Below, piece after piece: positions 25,266 to 36,020 of a DNA stretch of 64,000 nucleotides. The translations under genes and the position numbers were made by a program. This DNA is from Collinsella sp. AF33-16 (GTDB taxonomy: Bacteria > Actinomycetota > Coriobacteriia > Coriobacteriales > Coriobacteriaceae): assembly GCF_003475325.1 (NCBI RefSeq), contig NZ_QRQC01000001.1, forward strand, positions 62,001 to 126,000, written 5' to 3'. The notes beneath the pieces are model-generated. The model ran no database searches, had not been told where the DNA came from, and worked only from the letters and a program-made list of their open reading frames with translations. Positions within the stretch are counted from its first letter, which is position 1. Each line of letters begins with the position of its first letter.

Positions 25266-28200
25266 ATGCCTGTTCGAATCTATACCACCAACGCCGGCGC
25301 GGATTTGAGCGATGCCGAGGCGGCGCTGCTCGCCGACCTGGTTGCCCGCCACGGGCGTGCCGTTTTGCTGGTGCCTACGTTTGCCGAGCTCGATCTGTGC
25401 CGTCATGATGCGGCGGAAGCTGGGATTTCACTGGGTATCGATTACAAGACCCCTTCGTCGTGGCTCCGTTCGCTGTGGGAGCTTATGGGCGATGGCCGCA
25501 GCTTTGTGGATAACCTTCAGCGCCAGATGCTGTTCTCGGACATGATCGACCGCTGCGACGACGCTGCTCTGCAGCCGCTCTCGCGCAGCCAGGGCACGGT
25601 GCGCATGCTTGCGCGTATGGCCCGCGATGTGTTGCCGGGCGTGGCGGGGGCGGGCGACGAACGCTGCCGCGGCAACGTTTGCCAGCCAAAGCCCAAAAGC
25701 GACGCCGAGGCCCGTGTGTTCGAGCTTCTGTGCGCCCATGCGAGCGGTTTGGACCGCCGAGGCATGGTCGAGCCTTGCGAGGCGGCTGACATGATGGCCG
25801 GTGCCCTGGCCGATAACCTGCCGGGGTGCACCCGTGCCGTTTGCGTGCGCGGCGTCACGTCATTTACGTATAGCCTGCTCGAGCTGCTGTCCGCCGTGGC
25901 AAACAACGGGGGAGAGGTTGTCGTGCTGCTCGCCCGCGAGCAAGCGGCGATGCGTGAGGAGCTGGCCACGGCCCTTGATGCCTGCGGCGTGCTGTTTGAG
26001 GTTGCACCGCTGGATGAGGATGCCGGCGCTCCCGCGACTGCTCCAAAGTCCGTCGCACGTCCTGCCTTTGTGGAAGTCGCCGGGCCCCATGCCCGTGCCC
26101 GTGTCTATGCGGACGTCATCGATAAGATGGTGAAAGCGCACGAGGAGTCCAAGGTCAACGATGCCGCCTCCGCACCCGCCGATCCCGTGCGCGTGCTCGT
26201 GGTGTCCGCCCGGGCGCCCCAGCTGTTCGGCGAGCTCGCTGCCCGTTTGGCGGCGCGTCACATTGCGGCCGAGACGACTGAGTTCACGGCGTTTTCCCAG
26301 TCCATCGCAGGCAGGCAGTTTACGGCGCTCGCCAACCTGATCGAGCGTATGAAAGCCGCCGATGAGGGCATGGCGTCAAAGACCGAGTGGTGGCCCGCGC
26401 CGGAGCTTACCGACTGGATCTACAGTCCGCTTTCGGGCGCTGATGCCGTCAATGCCTGTACCTTCGATAAGAATATGCGTCTCTCGCGCAGCAAGACTAC
26501 CGCGGGCGTTAAGAGCCTGCTGCAGAGCGTTCAGGGCCAGGTGAGGGGCGCGCGCAAGGCGGCGAGCGACGAAAACTGGTTTAAGAATGTGCCGTGTGTG
26601 GTCTCGGACGTGTTCCAGGCGCTGTGGCGTGACAGGCCCGTGACGGCGCTCAAGGCCATGCTTGCCGTTGCCGAGGCGTTGCCCGATCGCTCGCTGGGCA
26701 GCTTGGATGGCCAAGCCCGTCGCCAGGCGGAGGTGGCCCTGCTGCGCCATGTCATCGACATCCTTATGAACGATGCTCGCGCGCTCGACGTGTCGCAGGC
26801 CGCGACCGTACCGGTTCTCGATGGCGTTCGAACCAAGGTGGACAAGCGCAGTACGGCATATGACTACGAGACATTTGAGGTCGACCGTGCGCCGCGCGCC
26901 CAGGTGCGCTTTGCATCGCTTGCCGATGCAGCAGCTCTGCGCCCCGGTAGCTATGATGCCGTCCTGTTTGCCGATGTCGATCTGGACAGCTATCCGCTCT
27001 CGCATGAGGAGGGTCCGCTGGCCACGCTGACGGCGAGCCTTGGTCGCGAGGGCGTGACGCTTGAGCCCGCGGCCTTGCTGCGCGTGCGCTTTGGCCACGC
27101 GATGCAGGCGGCGCGCGGCCCGCTTGCGCTCGCCCGCGTGACGCACGATCGCCAGGCGCGCGAGTGCTATCCGGCTGCCGTGTGGACCGAGTTGCGAGCG
27201 CATGCCGAGGCCGCTGATGCTGCTAAGCCCACGCGCGTGGGCGAGGGCGATATCGTGAGGGACTTCGATCCCGCGGCAGGCGAAGGCCTCAAGCGCGAGC
27301 GCGTGACCTGTGAAGCCCCTCAGCATCTGAGTGCCGAGGCCGTGCCATATCTGGTCCTGCGCCGTCGCGATGGCGAGGGCGAGGACGCGCCGCTCGTGCC
27401 GCGCCTGACGTCCGCCTCGCAGATCGAGGCCTATTCCACCTGCCCGCTATGCTGGTTCGTGTCGTATCGCGTCAAGCCCCAGTCCATCGACGCGGGCTTT
27501 GGGAACATGGAGAAGGGCAACTTTGTTCACGACGTGCTGGAACACCTGCACGCCCGTCTGCCCCAGGAGGGCATGGAACGCGTGACGCCCGAGAACCTGC
27601 CACGTGCTCAGGAGCTGCTGCGCGAGGTCTTTGACGAGACCTTGGCCGAACATGCCTCCAAGCGTGGCAACGAGGGCCCGCTTGTGCCGCTCTCTCCGGT
27701 AGAGGAGCGGCAGGTGGCCGAGATTTTGCCGCAGCTGGAGGGCGTGCTTGCCTATGAAGCCGAGGCGCTGACCCCCTTTGCTCCGCGCTACCTGGAGTTT
27801 GCCTTTAACGATCTTAACGTTGAGTATGCCGGCTGGCCGCTCGGCGGGCGCATCGACCGTGTGGACGTGGATGCCGAGAAACGCGCCGTGGTGATCGACT
27901 ATAAGCACCGCACGGGCGTTGAGGAGTTTAAACTCGCCGACCCTACGGTGCGCGACGAGGAATCGGGTGAGGCCGCCATCGACGACCCGCGGTGGCTACC
28001 GCCACATACCCAAACGCTCATCTACGCCCAGGCCATGCGCCGGGCGCTGGATCTGGATACCCGTGCGGCGCTCTATTTTTCGACCAAGGGCGGCAAACCG
28101 GCGCTGCGAGGCGCCGCGAGTGCCGAGCTGCTCGAGGAGGAACGTGGTGACGGCCGCATTCCGGGGCTTAAGAAGGGTTTTCCCGGCGAGGGCGGCAACA

Positions 28201-28364
28201 TGGACTTCGATGCCCTGCTCGACCGCGTGGAGGCCGGTATCGCCGAGCGCCTGCATGAGCTCGAGGCGGGCGACGTCGCCGCTGTCGACCCGGCGTCGAC
28301 GCAGGCCGCGCATGCGCGCTGCTCGTATAACCATGAAGGAACGTTTGTAAGGAGGGACGTGTAG
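25266..28364 (+). CDS. addB: AddB-like subunit of AddAB helicase-nuclease
   Basis: Partner of the AddA helicase in double-strand break processing, 1032 residues. The N-terminal two thirds resemble an inactivated helicase core without a Walker A lysine motif. The C-terminal RecB-like nuclease has SASQIEAYSTCPLCWF, then GGRIDRVDVD and AVVIDYKHRTG, which hold the metal-binding residues. Canonical AddB has a four-cysteine iron-sulfur staple with a C-terminal CxxC...C group; here the tail offers only one cysteine (ARCSYNHEG), so the cluster may be absent. It ends 3 bases before addA, a clear operon. Confidence 0.85.
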   Translation: MPVRIYTTNAGADLSDAEAALLADLVARHGRAVLLVPTFAELDLCRHDAAEAGISLGIDYKTPSSWLRSLWELMGDGRSFVDNLQRQMLFSDMIDRCDDAALQPLSRSQGTVRMLARMARDVLPGVAGAGDERCRGNVCQPKPKSDAEARVFELLCAHASGLDRRGMVEPCEAADMMAGALADNLPGCTRAVCVRGVTSFTYSLLELLSAVANNGGEVVVLLAREQAAMREELATALDACGVLFEVAPLDEDAGAPATAPKSVARPAFVEVAGPHARARVYADVIDKMVKAHEESKVNDAASAPADPVRVLVVSARAPQLFGELAARLAARHIAAETTEFTAFSQSIAGRQFTALANLIERMKAADEGMASKTEWWPAPELTDWIYSPLSGADAVNACTFDKNMRLSRSKTTAGVKSLLQSVQGQVRGARKAASDENWFKNVPCVVSDVFQALWRDRPVTALKAMLAVAEALPDRSLGSLDGQARRQAEVALLRHVIDILMNDARALDVSQAATVPVLDGVRTKVDKRSTAYDYETFEVDRAPRAQVRFASLADAAALRPGSYDAVLFADVDLDSYPLSHEEGPLATLTASLGREGVTLEPAALLRVRFGHAMQAARGPLALARVTHDRQARECYPAAVWTELRAHAEAADAAKPTRVGEGDIVRDFDPAAGEGLKRERVTCEAPQHLSAEAVPYLVLRRRDGEGEDAPLVPRLTSASQIEAYSTCPLCWFVSYRVKPQSIDAGFGNMEKGNFVHDVLEHLHARLPQEGMERVTPENLPRAQELLREVFDETLAEHASKRGNEGPLVPLSPVEERQVAEILPQLEGVLAYEAEALTPFAPRYLEFAFNDLNVEYAGWPLGGRIDRVDVDAEKRAVVIDYKHRTGVEEFKLADPTVRDEESGEAAIDDPRWLPPHTQTLIYAQAMRRALDLDTRAALYFSTKGGKPALRGAASAELLEEERGDGRIPGLKKGFPGEGGNMDFDALLDRVEAGIAERLHELEAGDVAAVDPASTQAAHARCSYNHEGTFVRRDV

Positions 28365-28367
28365 ACC

Positions 28368-31300
28368 ATGGATCTTTCGACCTTGATGCCGCAACAGCTG
28401 CAGATCGTCAAGACGCTCGACCGTCCGCTGTTTGTCTCGGCGGGCGCCGGTTCGGGCAAGACCTTTACCCTCACGCGCCGCATCGTCTACGCGCTCTCGC
28501 CCGAATCCGGTCCGTTCGTTGAACATCTGGACCAGGTGCTCGCCATCACCTTTACCAAAGATGCCGCGGCCGAGATTCGCGACCGCGTGCGCCGTGCGCT
28601 TATCGACGAGGGCATGGACGAGGAAGCACTGACCGTCGACGACGCGTGGATCTCGACCATTCACGGCATGTGCTCGCGTATCCTGCGCGCACATGCGTTG
28701 GAGCTGGGCATCGATCCCGAGTTCACGGTGCTCACCGATACCGACGAGCTCATGGATCAGGCTGTTGAGCATGTGTTGGGTCGCGCGACGGCGCCCGATG
28801 CCGCCCCCGAGCTCGCGGCATCGCTCAAGGCCCTCTACGCCTGGTATCCCATGGCGGGCGAGGGCGGTCCCTTTGGCGCCGGCACGACCGTCAAAGGCCT
28901 GGTGCGCGATCTGTTGGAGCTATCGAGCCAGCTGCCGGGCGGTATGGACGACGTGTGCGTGGCGCGCGGCCAGGCCGATACCTCGGCACTCGCCGATGCC
29001 TATCGCGCGGCGTTGGGCGCAAGCAAGGCCGCGACCGAGAAGGCACAGACGGCGCTCGATGCCATCGACGCGTTCGAGGCGAGCGGCAAGACCATGACCG
29101 ATGCGGCGCGACTCATGATGTCGTGTACCATGCCTCGGGCGAGTAAGGCATTCCCTAAGGAGCAGGTGGAGCTGCTCAAGGCCGAGGCGGCCGATGCGTT
29201 TATCAATATCGTGCTTGCCTGCGGCGGCCCGGCGCTCGATGCGCTGGTGGGCCTGGCTCGCTCCGTCGAGGCCGAGTATCGCGCACTCAAGGCCGAGCAG
29301 TCCGCCCTCGATAACAACGACCTGCTGCGCATGGCCTATGAGGCGCTGCGCGATTACCCGGCCATTCGCGCCGCGTACGAGGGCCGCTTTAAGATGGTTA
29401 TGATCGACGAGTTCCAGGACACCGACCAGATGCAGGTCGATTTGATTCGCTATCTGACGGGTGCGGGGGAGCGCGCGCTGTGCACCGTGGGCGATGCGCA
29501 GCAGTCCATCTATCGCTTTCGTGGGGCAGAGGTCGAGGTGTTCCGTCGCCAGGAGCGCAAGGTGGGCTCCTCTGCTGCGCCCGAGACCTCCGTCGCATCC
29601 GATGCCCCTGCCGGCGAGCTCGTCAAGCTCGTGCGCAACTTCCGCAGCCACGACGAGGTGCTGCGCTATGTGGCACGCGTCTTTGACGGCGATACCGGTG
29701 GTTTGATGCAGGGGTTCTTGGATCTTGAGCCGAGTGACGATCGCGAGGACAAGCTCAAGGCAAAGGCTTCGCGCCGCCAGGCGCTGCTCGTTGCCGGCGG
29801 CAGCACCCAGGAGCGAACGCAGGCGAAAGCTCGTGCGATTGCGGAGCGGTTCCAAGCGCTCGTTAAAGCGGGCCAGCCCCAGGGTGGCATGGTGCTGCTG
29901 CTGGGCCGCATGACCAACGCCGACGTCTACGCCCAGGCCTTCCGCGACCAGGGGCTCGACTGCGTGATCGCAGGCGGTTCGGTCTTTGCCCAGGCTGCCG
30001 AGGTCCAAACGGTGCGTGCCCTGGTGTGCGCGCTTGCTAACCCGGCCGATACGGCGCAGGGTCTTATGCCGCTGCTGGCCTCACCGATGTTTGCGCTCGG
30101 CGCTCAGGAATTCCTGGCGCTGGCGACCAAGCTGGACGAGCAGACGGGGGAGACGTCGCGCCGCAACATCGATGCGGGCATCATGAGCGATTCCGATGTG
30201 CCCGGCTTGCAGGGCTTGCCACTGGTGACGCGCGCCCGCGAGGTGCTGCGCTATGCGCTTCGCCGCGTGGGACGCGATTCGTTTGCCGTCATCGCGCGTG
30301 ACGTGGTCAATGCCTCTGGCTGGTTTGTGCGCCTGGCGCAGCGTGGTCCCGAGGGCAAGGCCATTGCCGCCAATGTACTCAAGGCGCTCGACGCTGTGGC
30401 CGAGGCAGAAGCCGAACTCGGCAACTCCCCGCGTTCCATCGCCCTCGCCTTCGATCGCTTCTTGGCGGGCAAGGAGGCGCCGGGCGCACTCAACGAGGAG
30501 GGCGAGGGCACGGTGCGCATCATGACTGTGCATGCGTCTAAAGGCCTGGAATACCCGGTCGTTGCTGTTGCCGAGTGTTTTGGCGTGCGCAAGTCGTCCG
30601 GTGCGGCGCAGATGGGTCGCGTCGAGGGCGGAGCGCAAGTCGTGGCGCTGCCGGCGCGCTTCGATGGCGTTAAGCTCGCGGACGGCACATTCGTGAAGGG
30701 CGATGACGTCAAAAAGCAGTTTGAGCACGCGTTTAAGGGCAAGGGCACGTCGCTGTGGCTGCCGTCGGAGCTTATGGAGGACGTGTGCGCGACGGGTTCT
30801 CCCGCCGAGGTATTTGCCCGTCTGCGCAACGATGACCTTCAGCTTTCGCTCGAGGAGCGGGCTCGTTTGCTCTACGTCGCCATGACGCGTGCGCGCGAGT
30901 TGGTTATTCTGGCGATGGATGCCGGCGTGAGCCGTGGCAAGGTGCGTGCGCCGACCTTCGACGTCGAGACCGATCTGACCTACGACGTGCTGCGTCGTAT
31001 TTTGCCGACGGGCGCCCTGGACATGCCGCAGCTCGATGCCGACCGCTTGGTGTTCGACAACTCCCAGCCGGGCGACTACGAACTTATCTCGCTGGCGGAC
31101 TTTACGTTTGGCGAGCAGGCGTTTGAGGCCAACGCTTCGCTGGATGTCGAGGGAAGGCTCGTTCGCGGTGATGCGGAGGCGGAGGACAACGGCGAGCACG
31201 CTCGCGCCACCGTTCCCGGCCCTGCCGACCCCGAGCCAGATTCGTTTGAGCTCGTGTATCCCCAGGCGGTGGGCGTGCGCATGGGCACGTGTCCGCTCCC

Positions 31301-32000
31301 GGCGCGTGACTCGTATAGCTACTCATCGATCGCCGCGGCCCTGCATGCCGAGACGGAAGATCGTGCTGTCGAGACGCGTGTGCCCATGGACGAGGCCGGC
31401 GATGACGCAGAATCGGATGGCTCGGAGATGACCGATGCGGACGTGGCTGCTGTCGAGTCTGCCGGCAATCCCATGGCCTTGGGCTCGGCCTTCCATGCCG
31501 CCTGCCAGTGGCTCATCGAGATGGGTGCCGATGCGCTGCCCGCCGAGCGCGCCGATGCACTGGCGCGTCTGTGGCGCTTGACGCCGGAACAGCGCGAGCG
31601 TTTTGACGTCGCCTTGAATCGCTGGCTCGGGTCATCGGTCCGTGCCGAGCTGCTTGCTTGGCCGTGTGTCCGTGCCGAGGTGCCGTTCTTCTCGCTGGGT
31701 TGCGAGGACGATGACATTGCTCGCTACGGTGCGTATGCCGAGGGCGCCATCGATGCGCTGGCAACCGACCCGGCCGATCCGTCGCGCGCGCTGGTCATCG
31801 ACTACAAGACGGGTGGCGCGCCGGACGAGACGCCCGATCAGCTGCTGGAGAAGCATGCCCTGCAGGCGCGTGTCTATTCGGATGTTCTGCACAAGGCGGG
31901 CTTTGAGGGCGTGACCGTCAAGTTCGTCCGCGTGGAACAAGTTGACCAGATTTCCTCTGCCGAACCCGCCGAGCCCCAAGTGGTCACCTACAACCTCTAG
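28368..32000 (+). CDS. addA: AddA-like UvrD-type helicase-nuclease
   Basis: Superfamily 1 helicase and nuclease of 1210 residues, acting with AddB in DNA end resection. Walker A lies in VSAGAGSGKTFTLTRR near residue 25. Later motifs include MVMIDEFQDTDQMQ, GDAQQSIYRFRGAEV, VRIMTVHASKGLEYP and RLLYVAMTRARE. The C-terminal nuclease has YAEGAIDALA and ALVIDYKTGGAP. Length and order match AddA. A downstream palindrome (32016) separates it from dnaE. Confidence 0.92.
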   Translation: MDLSTLMPQQLQIVKTLDRPLFVSAGAGSGKTFTLTRRIVYALSPESGPFVEHLDQVLAITFTKDAAAEIRDRVRRALIDEGMDEEALTVDDAWISTIHGMCSRILRAHALELGIDPEFTVLTDTDELMDQAVEHVLGRATAPDAAPELAASLKALYAWYPMAGEGGPFGAGTTVKGLVRDLLELSSQLPGGMDDVCVARGQADTSALADAYRAALGASKAATEKAQTALDAIDAFEASGKTMTDAARLMMSCTMPRASKAFPKEQVELLKAEAADAFINIVLACGGPALDALVGLARSVEAEYRALKAEQSALDNNDLLRMAYEALRDYPAIRAAYEGRFKMVMIDEFQDTDQMQVDLIRYLTGAGERALCTVGDAQQSIYRFRGAEVEVFRRQERKVGSSAAPETSVASDAPAGELVKLVRNFRSHDEVLRYVARVFDGDTGGLMQGFLDLEPSDDREDKLKAKASRRQALLVAGGSTQERTQAKARAIAERFQALVKAGQPQGGMVLLLGRMTNADVYAQAFRDQGLDCVIAGGSVFAQAAEVQTVRALVCALANPADTAQGLMPLLASPMFALGAQEFLALATKLDEQTGETSRRNIDAGIMSDSDVPGLQGLPLVTRAREVLRYALRRVGRDSFAVIARDVVNASGWFVRLAQRGPEGKAIAANVLKALDAVAEAEAELGNSPRSIALAFDRFLAGKEAPGALNEEGEGTVRIMTVHASKGLEYPVVAVAECFGVRKSSGAAQMGRVEGGAQVVALPARFDGVKLADGTFVKGDDVKKQFEHAFKGKGTSLWLPSELMEDVCATGSPAEVFARLRNDDLQLSLEERARLLYVAMTRARELVILAMDAGVSRGKVRAPTFDVETDLTYDVLRRILPTGALDMPQLDADRLVFDNSQPGDYELISLADFTFGEQAFEANASLDVEGRLVRGDAEAEDNGEHARATVPGPADPEPDSFELVYPQAVGVRMGTCPLPARDSYSYSSIAAALHAETEDRAVETRVPMDEAGDDAESDGSEMTDADVAAVESAGNPMALGSAFHAACQWLIEMGADALPAERADALARLWRLTPEQRERFDVALNRWLGSSVRAELLAWPCVRAEVPFFSLGCEDDDIARYGAYAEGAIDALATDPADPSRALVIDYKTGGAPDETPDQLLEKHALQARVYSDVLHKAGFEGVTVKFVRVEQVDQISSAEPAEPQVVTYNL

Positions 32001-32015
32001 CCCGCACCTGCGATT

Positions 32016-32116
32016 GGGCAGTCTTTTTGGGACGGGGCTTTTTTTAGCTACTTTGAGGATGGTTTTCTTGGGGTGGCAAAAGTAGCTAAAAAAGCCCCGT
32101 CCCAAAAAGACTGCCC
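32016..32116. repeat. Large GGGACGGGG-type palindrome between addA and dnaE
   Basis: Arms of 39 (32016-32054) and 38 bases (32079-32116) are reverse complements apart from one missing A, around a 24-base loop. Each arm contains TTTGGGACGGGGCTTTTT and AGCTAC blocks shared with the element at 36021. It would also work as a terminator. Confidence 0.9.
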
Positions 32117-32203
32117 GTGTGGGTTTGGCTAGGTTCGGGTGCCGTCCGCGCCGTGCGGTAAAATCGTTCAGTCAGAACACGAACCCGCATCGGAGCTCAT
32201 CAC

Positions 32204-35200
32204 ATGGCATTCGTCCATCTGCACAATCACACTGTTTTCTCCATGCTCGACGGCGCAACCCGTATCCAGGATATGGTCAACCGTGCCGTTGAGCTTGGCA
32301 TGCCCGCCGTGGCCATTACCGACCACGGCTACATGTACGGCGTACCCGACCTGGCGCTGGCCTGCGACGCCGTCAACCACAACACGCCCGAGTACAAAAC
32401 CTGGAGCCACGACAAGGCCTTCCTGGAAAAGGACCGCCGCGACGAGCTGGTGGAGCCCGATCCCGAGGCAAACCCGCGCGAGCATGCCCAGTACGTTAAG
32501 GACATGGCCATGTGGGACGAGAAGGGCAACATCGACGAGCTCAAGCCGCCCCTGGTCATCAAGCCCATCTTTGGCTGCGAGGTCTACTTTACGCCGGACG
32601 AGACGCTCGCCCGCGACCACAAGCCCGAGCTCTACCACATGATCCTTCTGGCCAAGGACCAGGAAGGCTACGTCAACCTGATGCAGACGGTTTCCGAGGC
32701 CGCCGTGCAGGGCTTTTACTATAAGCCGCGCGTGACGCTCGACAACCTGCGCCGCCACGCCAAGGGTATGATCTGCACGAGCGCCTGTATCGCGGGCATC
32801 ATCCCCAAATACATCGACCGCGGTGACATGGAGGGCGCCATCAAGTGGGCCGAGACCTTCCGCGACACCTTTGACCCCGGCGACTTTTACATCGAGATCC
32901 AGGAACACGGCATCACCACCGACAACGGCCTGACCGACGAGCAGATGGACCGCACGCTCATCGATATCGCCAAGCAGGTGGGTGTCAAGGTCATCGCCAC
33001 CAACGACTTCCACTACCTGCGTCGCGAGGACGCGCCCGTACAGGACGTCATTATGTGCATCGGCATGAACGCCAAGGTCGACGACCCCAACCGCATGCGC
33101 ATGACCGGCTCGGAGTTCTATATGAAGACCGAGGAGGAGATGCGGGCGATGTTCCCGTATTGCCCCGAAGCCTGCGACAACACGCTCGAGATCGCCGACA
33201 AGTGCTACGTGGAGCTGGACTGGGACTCCATCATCCTGCCGCGCTTCCCGTTGCTCGATCCCGGCGAGACGCACGAGAGCCAGTTCCGCCGCGAGTGCGA
33301 GAAGGGCCTGCGCCAGCACTACGGTGACGACTGGGCCACGCGCGAGATCGGCGGCGTCAACATCAAAGAGCGCTTTGAGTACGAATACAAGGTCATCTGC
33401 GACAAGGGCTTTGCCGCCTACTTCTTGATCGTCGCCGAGTACGTGCAATGGGCCAAGGACAACGGCATCGGCGTCGGCCCCGGCCGTGGTTCTGCCGCCG
33501 GCGCTATCGTCGCCTACGCCATGAACATCACCGCGTTCGACCCGCTCGAGAACGGCCTGATGTTCGAGAGGTTCCTGTCTCCGCAGCGTACCGAGATGCC
33601 CGATATCGATATGGACTTCGACGATGAGCGGCGCCTCGAGGTCGTGGAGCACGTCCGCCAGCTCTACGGTCCCGAGAAGGTCACCCACGTCATCACCTAC
33701 TCGACCATTAAGGCCAAGCAGGCCATCAACGACGCCGCGCGCGTTCTGGACTACCCGGTCTACATGGGCCAGCGCCTGTCCAAGATGGTCTCGAGCGACC
33801 CCAAGGTCAAGCTCAAGCAGGTGCTCGAAAAGCAACCCGGCAAAGAGGATCTGTTTAACCCCGATTTTGCCGAGGCATATAAAAAGGACGACGACGCCCG
33901 CCGCATCATCGACACAGCGCTCTCGATCGAGGGCCTCACCCGTGGCGAGGGCGTGCACGCGTGCGCCGTTCTGATCTGCCGCGACCCCGTCAACGAGCAC
34001 GTGCCCACCAAGCTCGACACCAAGGGCGGCGTCGAGATTACCCAGTACGAGGGCCATACCGTTGCCGACATGGGCCTGCTCAAGATGGACTTCTTGGGCC
34101 TGCGCACGCTGACGGTTATCTCCAAGGCCAAGGCAAACATCAAAAAGAACTTCGGCATCGACATCAAAGAGGAAGAGATTCCTTTTGACGACCCCGAGAT
34201 CTTTAAGCTCATGGGTTCCGGCCACACCGCCGGCGTCTTCCAGGTCGAGTCCGCAGGCATGACGGCCACGATCAAGAACATGAAGCCCACCGAGTACAAG
34301 CACGTCGTAGCATTGATCGCCCTGTACCGCCCGGGCCCGCTGGGCGCCGGCATGGTTTCGTCCTACATCAACCGTATGAACGGCAAGGAGCCGGCGGTCT
34401 CCTACGACGACCGCCTGGACGACATTCTGGGCGAAACCTACGGCACCATGGTCTACCAGGAGCAGGTTATGCTCATCTCCGTCGAGATGTGCGGCTTCTC
34501 CAAGGGCGAATCGGACTCGCGTATCCGTAAGCCCGTGGCTAAGAAGAAAATCAAGCTGCTCACGTCGACGGTGCTCCACTGGGAGGATGGCTCCGACGAG
34601 ACCACCTACGACCACTGGATGAACGGCGCCATCAAGAACAACTATACGCGCGAGGTCGCCCAGAAGATTTGGGACGATGTTCTCGAGTTCGCGTCCTACG
34701 CCTTCAACAAGTCGCACTCCGCCGGCTACGCCATCCTGGTTATGCAGACGGCGTGGCTCAAGGCGCACTATCCGCACGAGTACATGGCGGCCGTTCTGAC
34801 GTCCTACACGGGCAAGACCGACAAGATCGTTCATTACGTCTCGGCGTGCCGTCACGACGGCATCCCCGTGCTTTCGCCAGATGTCAATGAGTCCGGTACC
34901 GAGTTCACGGCTACCAAGGAGGGCGTGCGCTTTGGTCTGGCCGGCATCCGCGGCGTGGGCACCGGCGTGGCGCAGGCGATTATCGCCGAGCGCGAGGCGG
35001 GCGGTCCGTTTAAGACGCTGCACGATTTTGTCGAGCGCGTGGACTCGAGCCAGGCCAACCGCCGCGTGATCGAATCGCTCATCAAGGCAGGCGCCTTCGA
35101 CTCCACGGGGTATCCGCGTCGCCAGATGATGCACTTTGTGGACAAGAACAACCCCGAGAACATCATCGATGCCGCGGTAAAGCGCCAGAAGGATCGCGCG

Positions 35201-36007
35201 AGCGGCCAGACGTCGTTCTTCGATATGTTTGGCGACGTTGAGGGCTCGGGCTTTGAGGTGAGCGTGCCCGATCCGGATGGCCAGGAATGGGACCGCCACC
35301 TTAAGTTGAGTCAGGAGAAGGAGGTTCTGGGCATCTATGTCTCGGACCACCCGCTGCGCCCGTTTGAGTATGCACTAGCCAAGGCGCGTGACTTCTCGTT
35401 CTCGCAGATCGACACCGGCTACGAAGTTCAGAATCCTACGGGCGGCACCATCAACCAGGAAATTCCCGAGGGCAAGGCGCTGTGGTGGGCCGGCATGGTC
35501 TCGAGCGTGTCCAAGCGCGTGACCAAAAACGGCGATCCCATGGGTATCGTGCAGCTCGAGGACATGGAAGGCGAGGCCACGGTCGTGGTGTTCCCCAAGA
35601 CCTACAAGGAGGCCGAGGGGTACCTGTACGGTGAGGTCGATCCCGAGACCGGCGCGCAGCTGTCCGATGCGTTTGTGCGCATTAAGGGCAAGCTCGAGCG
35701 CTCGGACCGCGGCGACCAGATCATCGCGCAGGAGATTGTGCCGCTGGAGCTTAGCGAGGAGAAAAACAAGCCCAAGGTCTTTGAGGTCATGGTGCCCAAC
35801 AGCCGCTTTAGCCAGGGCAATATGGCGCGCCTGGCCACGGTGCTCACCACTAACCCGGGCGGCGACCGCGTGGAGATCTTTATCGAGCAGGTGGACGGGC
35901 GCGTGCTGCGCGCCGAGGTACCTGCCAAGGTCAACGCGCGCTCGATTCCGCTGCTGGCCGAGGCAAAGGCTATCGTGGGTAACCAAGGCAGAGTGACGGT
36001 TATCTAA
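32204..36007 (+). CDS. dnaE: DNA polymerase III alpha subunit
   Basis: Replicative polymerase of 1267 residues. The PHP domain begins FVHLHNHTVFSMLDG and includes AITDHGYMYG. The catalytic aspartates lie in MPDIDMDFDD (Asp467 and Asp469) after GVGPGRGSAAGAIV. Thumb/fingers blocks such as YRPGPLGAGMV and FNKSHSAGYA are intact, then HhH and OB-fold regions towards the C-terminus. Residues about 45-110 contain a charged insertion in the PHP domain. Palindromic elements lie on both sides of the gene, and a TAAAAT hexamer lies about 40 bases upstream. Confidence 0.97.
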   Translation: MAFVHLHNHTVFSMLDGATRIQDMVNRAVELGMPAVAITDHGYMYGVPDLALACDAVNHNTPEYKTWSHDKAFLEKDRRDELVEPDPEANPREHAQYVKDMAMWDEKGNIDELKPPLVIKPIFGCEVYFTPDETLARDHKPELYHMILLAKDQEGYVNLMQTVSEAAVQGFYYKPRVTLDNLRRHAKGMICTSACIAGIIPKYIDRGDMEGAIKWAETFRDTFDPGDFYIEIQEHGITTDNGLTDEQMDRTLIDIAKQVGVKVIATNDFHYLRREDAPVQDVIMCIGMNAKVDDPNRMRMTGSEFYMKTEEEMRAMFPYCPEACDNTLEIADKCYVELDWDSIILPRFPLLDPGETHESQFRRECEKGLRQHYGDDWATREIGGVNIKERFEYEYKVICDKGFAAYFLIVAEYVQWAKDNGIGVGPGRGSAAGAIVAYAMNITAFDPLENGLMFERFLSPQRTEMPDIDMDFDDERRLEVVEHVRQLYGPEKVTHVITYSTIKAKQAINDAARVLDYPVYMGQRLSKMVSSDPKVKLKQVLEKQPGKEDLFNPDFAEAYKKDDDARRIIDTALSIEGLTRGEGVHACAVLICRDPVNEHVPTKLDTKGGVEITQYEGHTVADMGLLKMDFLGLRTLTVISKAKANIKKNFGIDIKEEEIPFDDPEIFKLMGSGHTAGVFQVESAGMTATIKNMKPTEYKHVVALIALYRPGPLGAGMVSSYINRMNGKEPAVSYDDRLDDILGETYGTMVYQEQVMLISVEMCGFSKGESDSRIRKPVAKKKIKLLTSTVLHWEDGSDETTYDHWMNGAIKNNYTREVAQKIWDDVLEFASYAFNKSHSAGYAILVMQTAWLKAHYPHEYMAAVLTSYTGKTDKIVHYVSACRHDGIPVLSPDVNESGTEFTATKEGVRFGLAGIRGVGTGVAQAIIAEREAGGPFKTLHDFVERVDSSQANRRVIESLIKAGAFDSTGYPRRQMMHFVDKNNPENIIDAAVKRQKDRASGQTSFFDMFGDVEGSGFEVSVPDPDGQEWDRHLKLSQEKEVLGIYVSDHPLRPFEYALAKARDFSFSQIDTGYEVQNPTGGTINQEIPEGKALWWAGMVSSVSKRVTKNGDPMGIVQLEDMEGEATVVVFPKTYKEAEGYLYGEVDPETGAQLSDAFVRIKGKLERSDRGDQIIAQEIVPLELSEEKNKPKVFEVMVPNSRFSQGNMARLATVLTTNPGGDRVEIFIEQVDGRVLRAEVPAKVNARSIPLLAEAKAIVGNQGRVTVI

Positions 36008-36020
36008 AATGATTTTGCCG

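Noticed and set aside
32168..35350. A 1060-residue minus-strand frame opposite dnaE
   Set aside because: Antisense shadow; dnaE on the other strand has all catalytic motifs.
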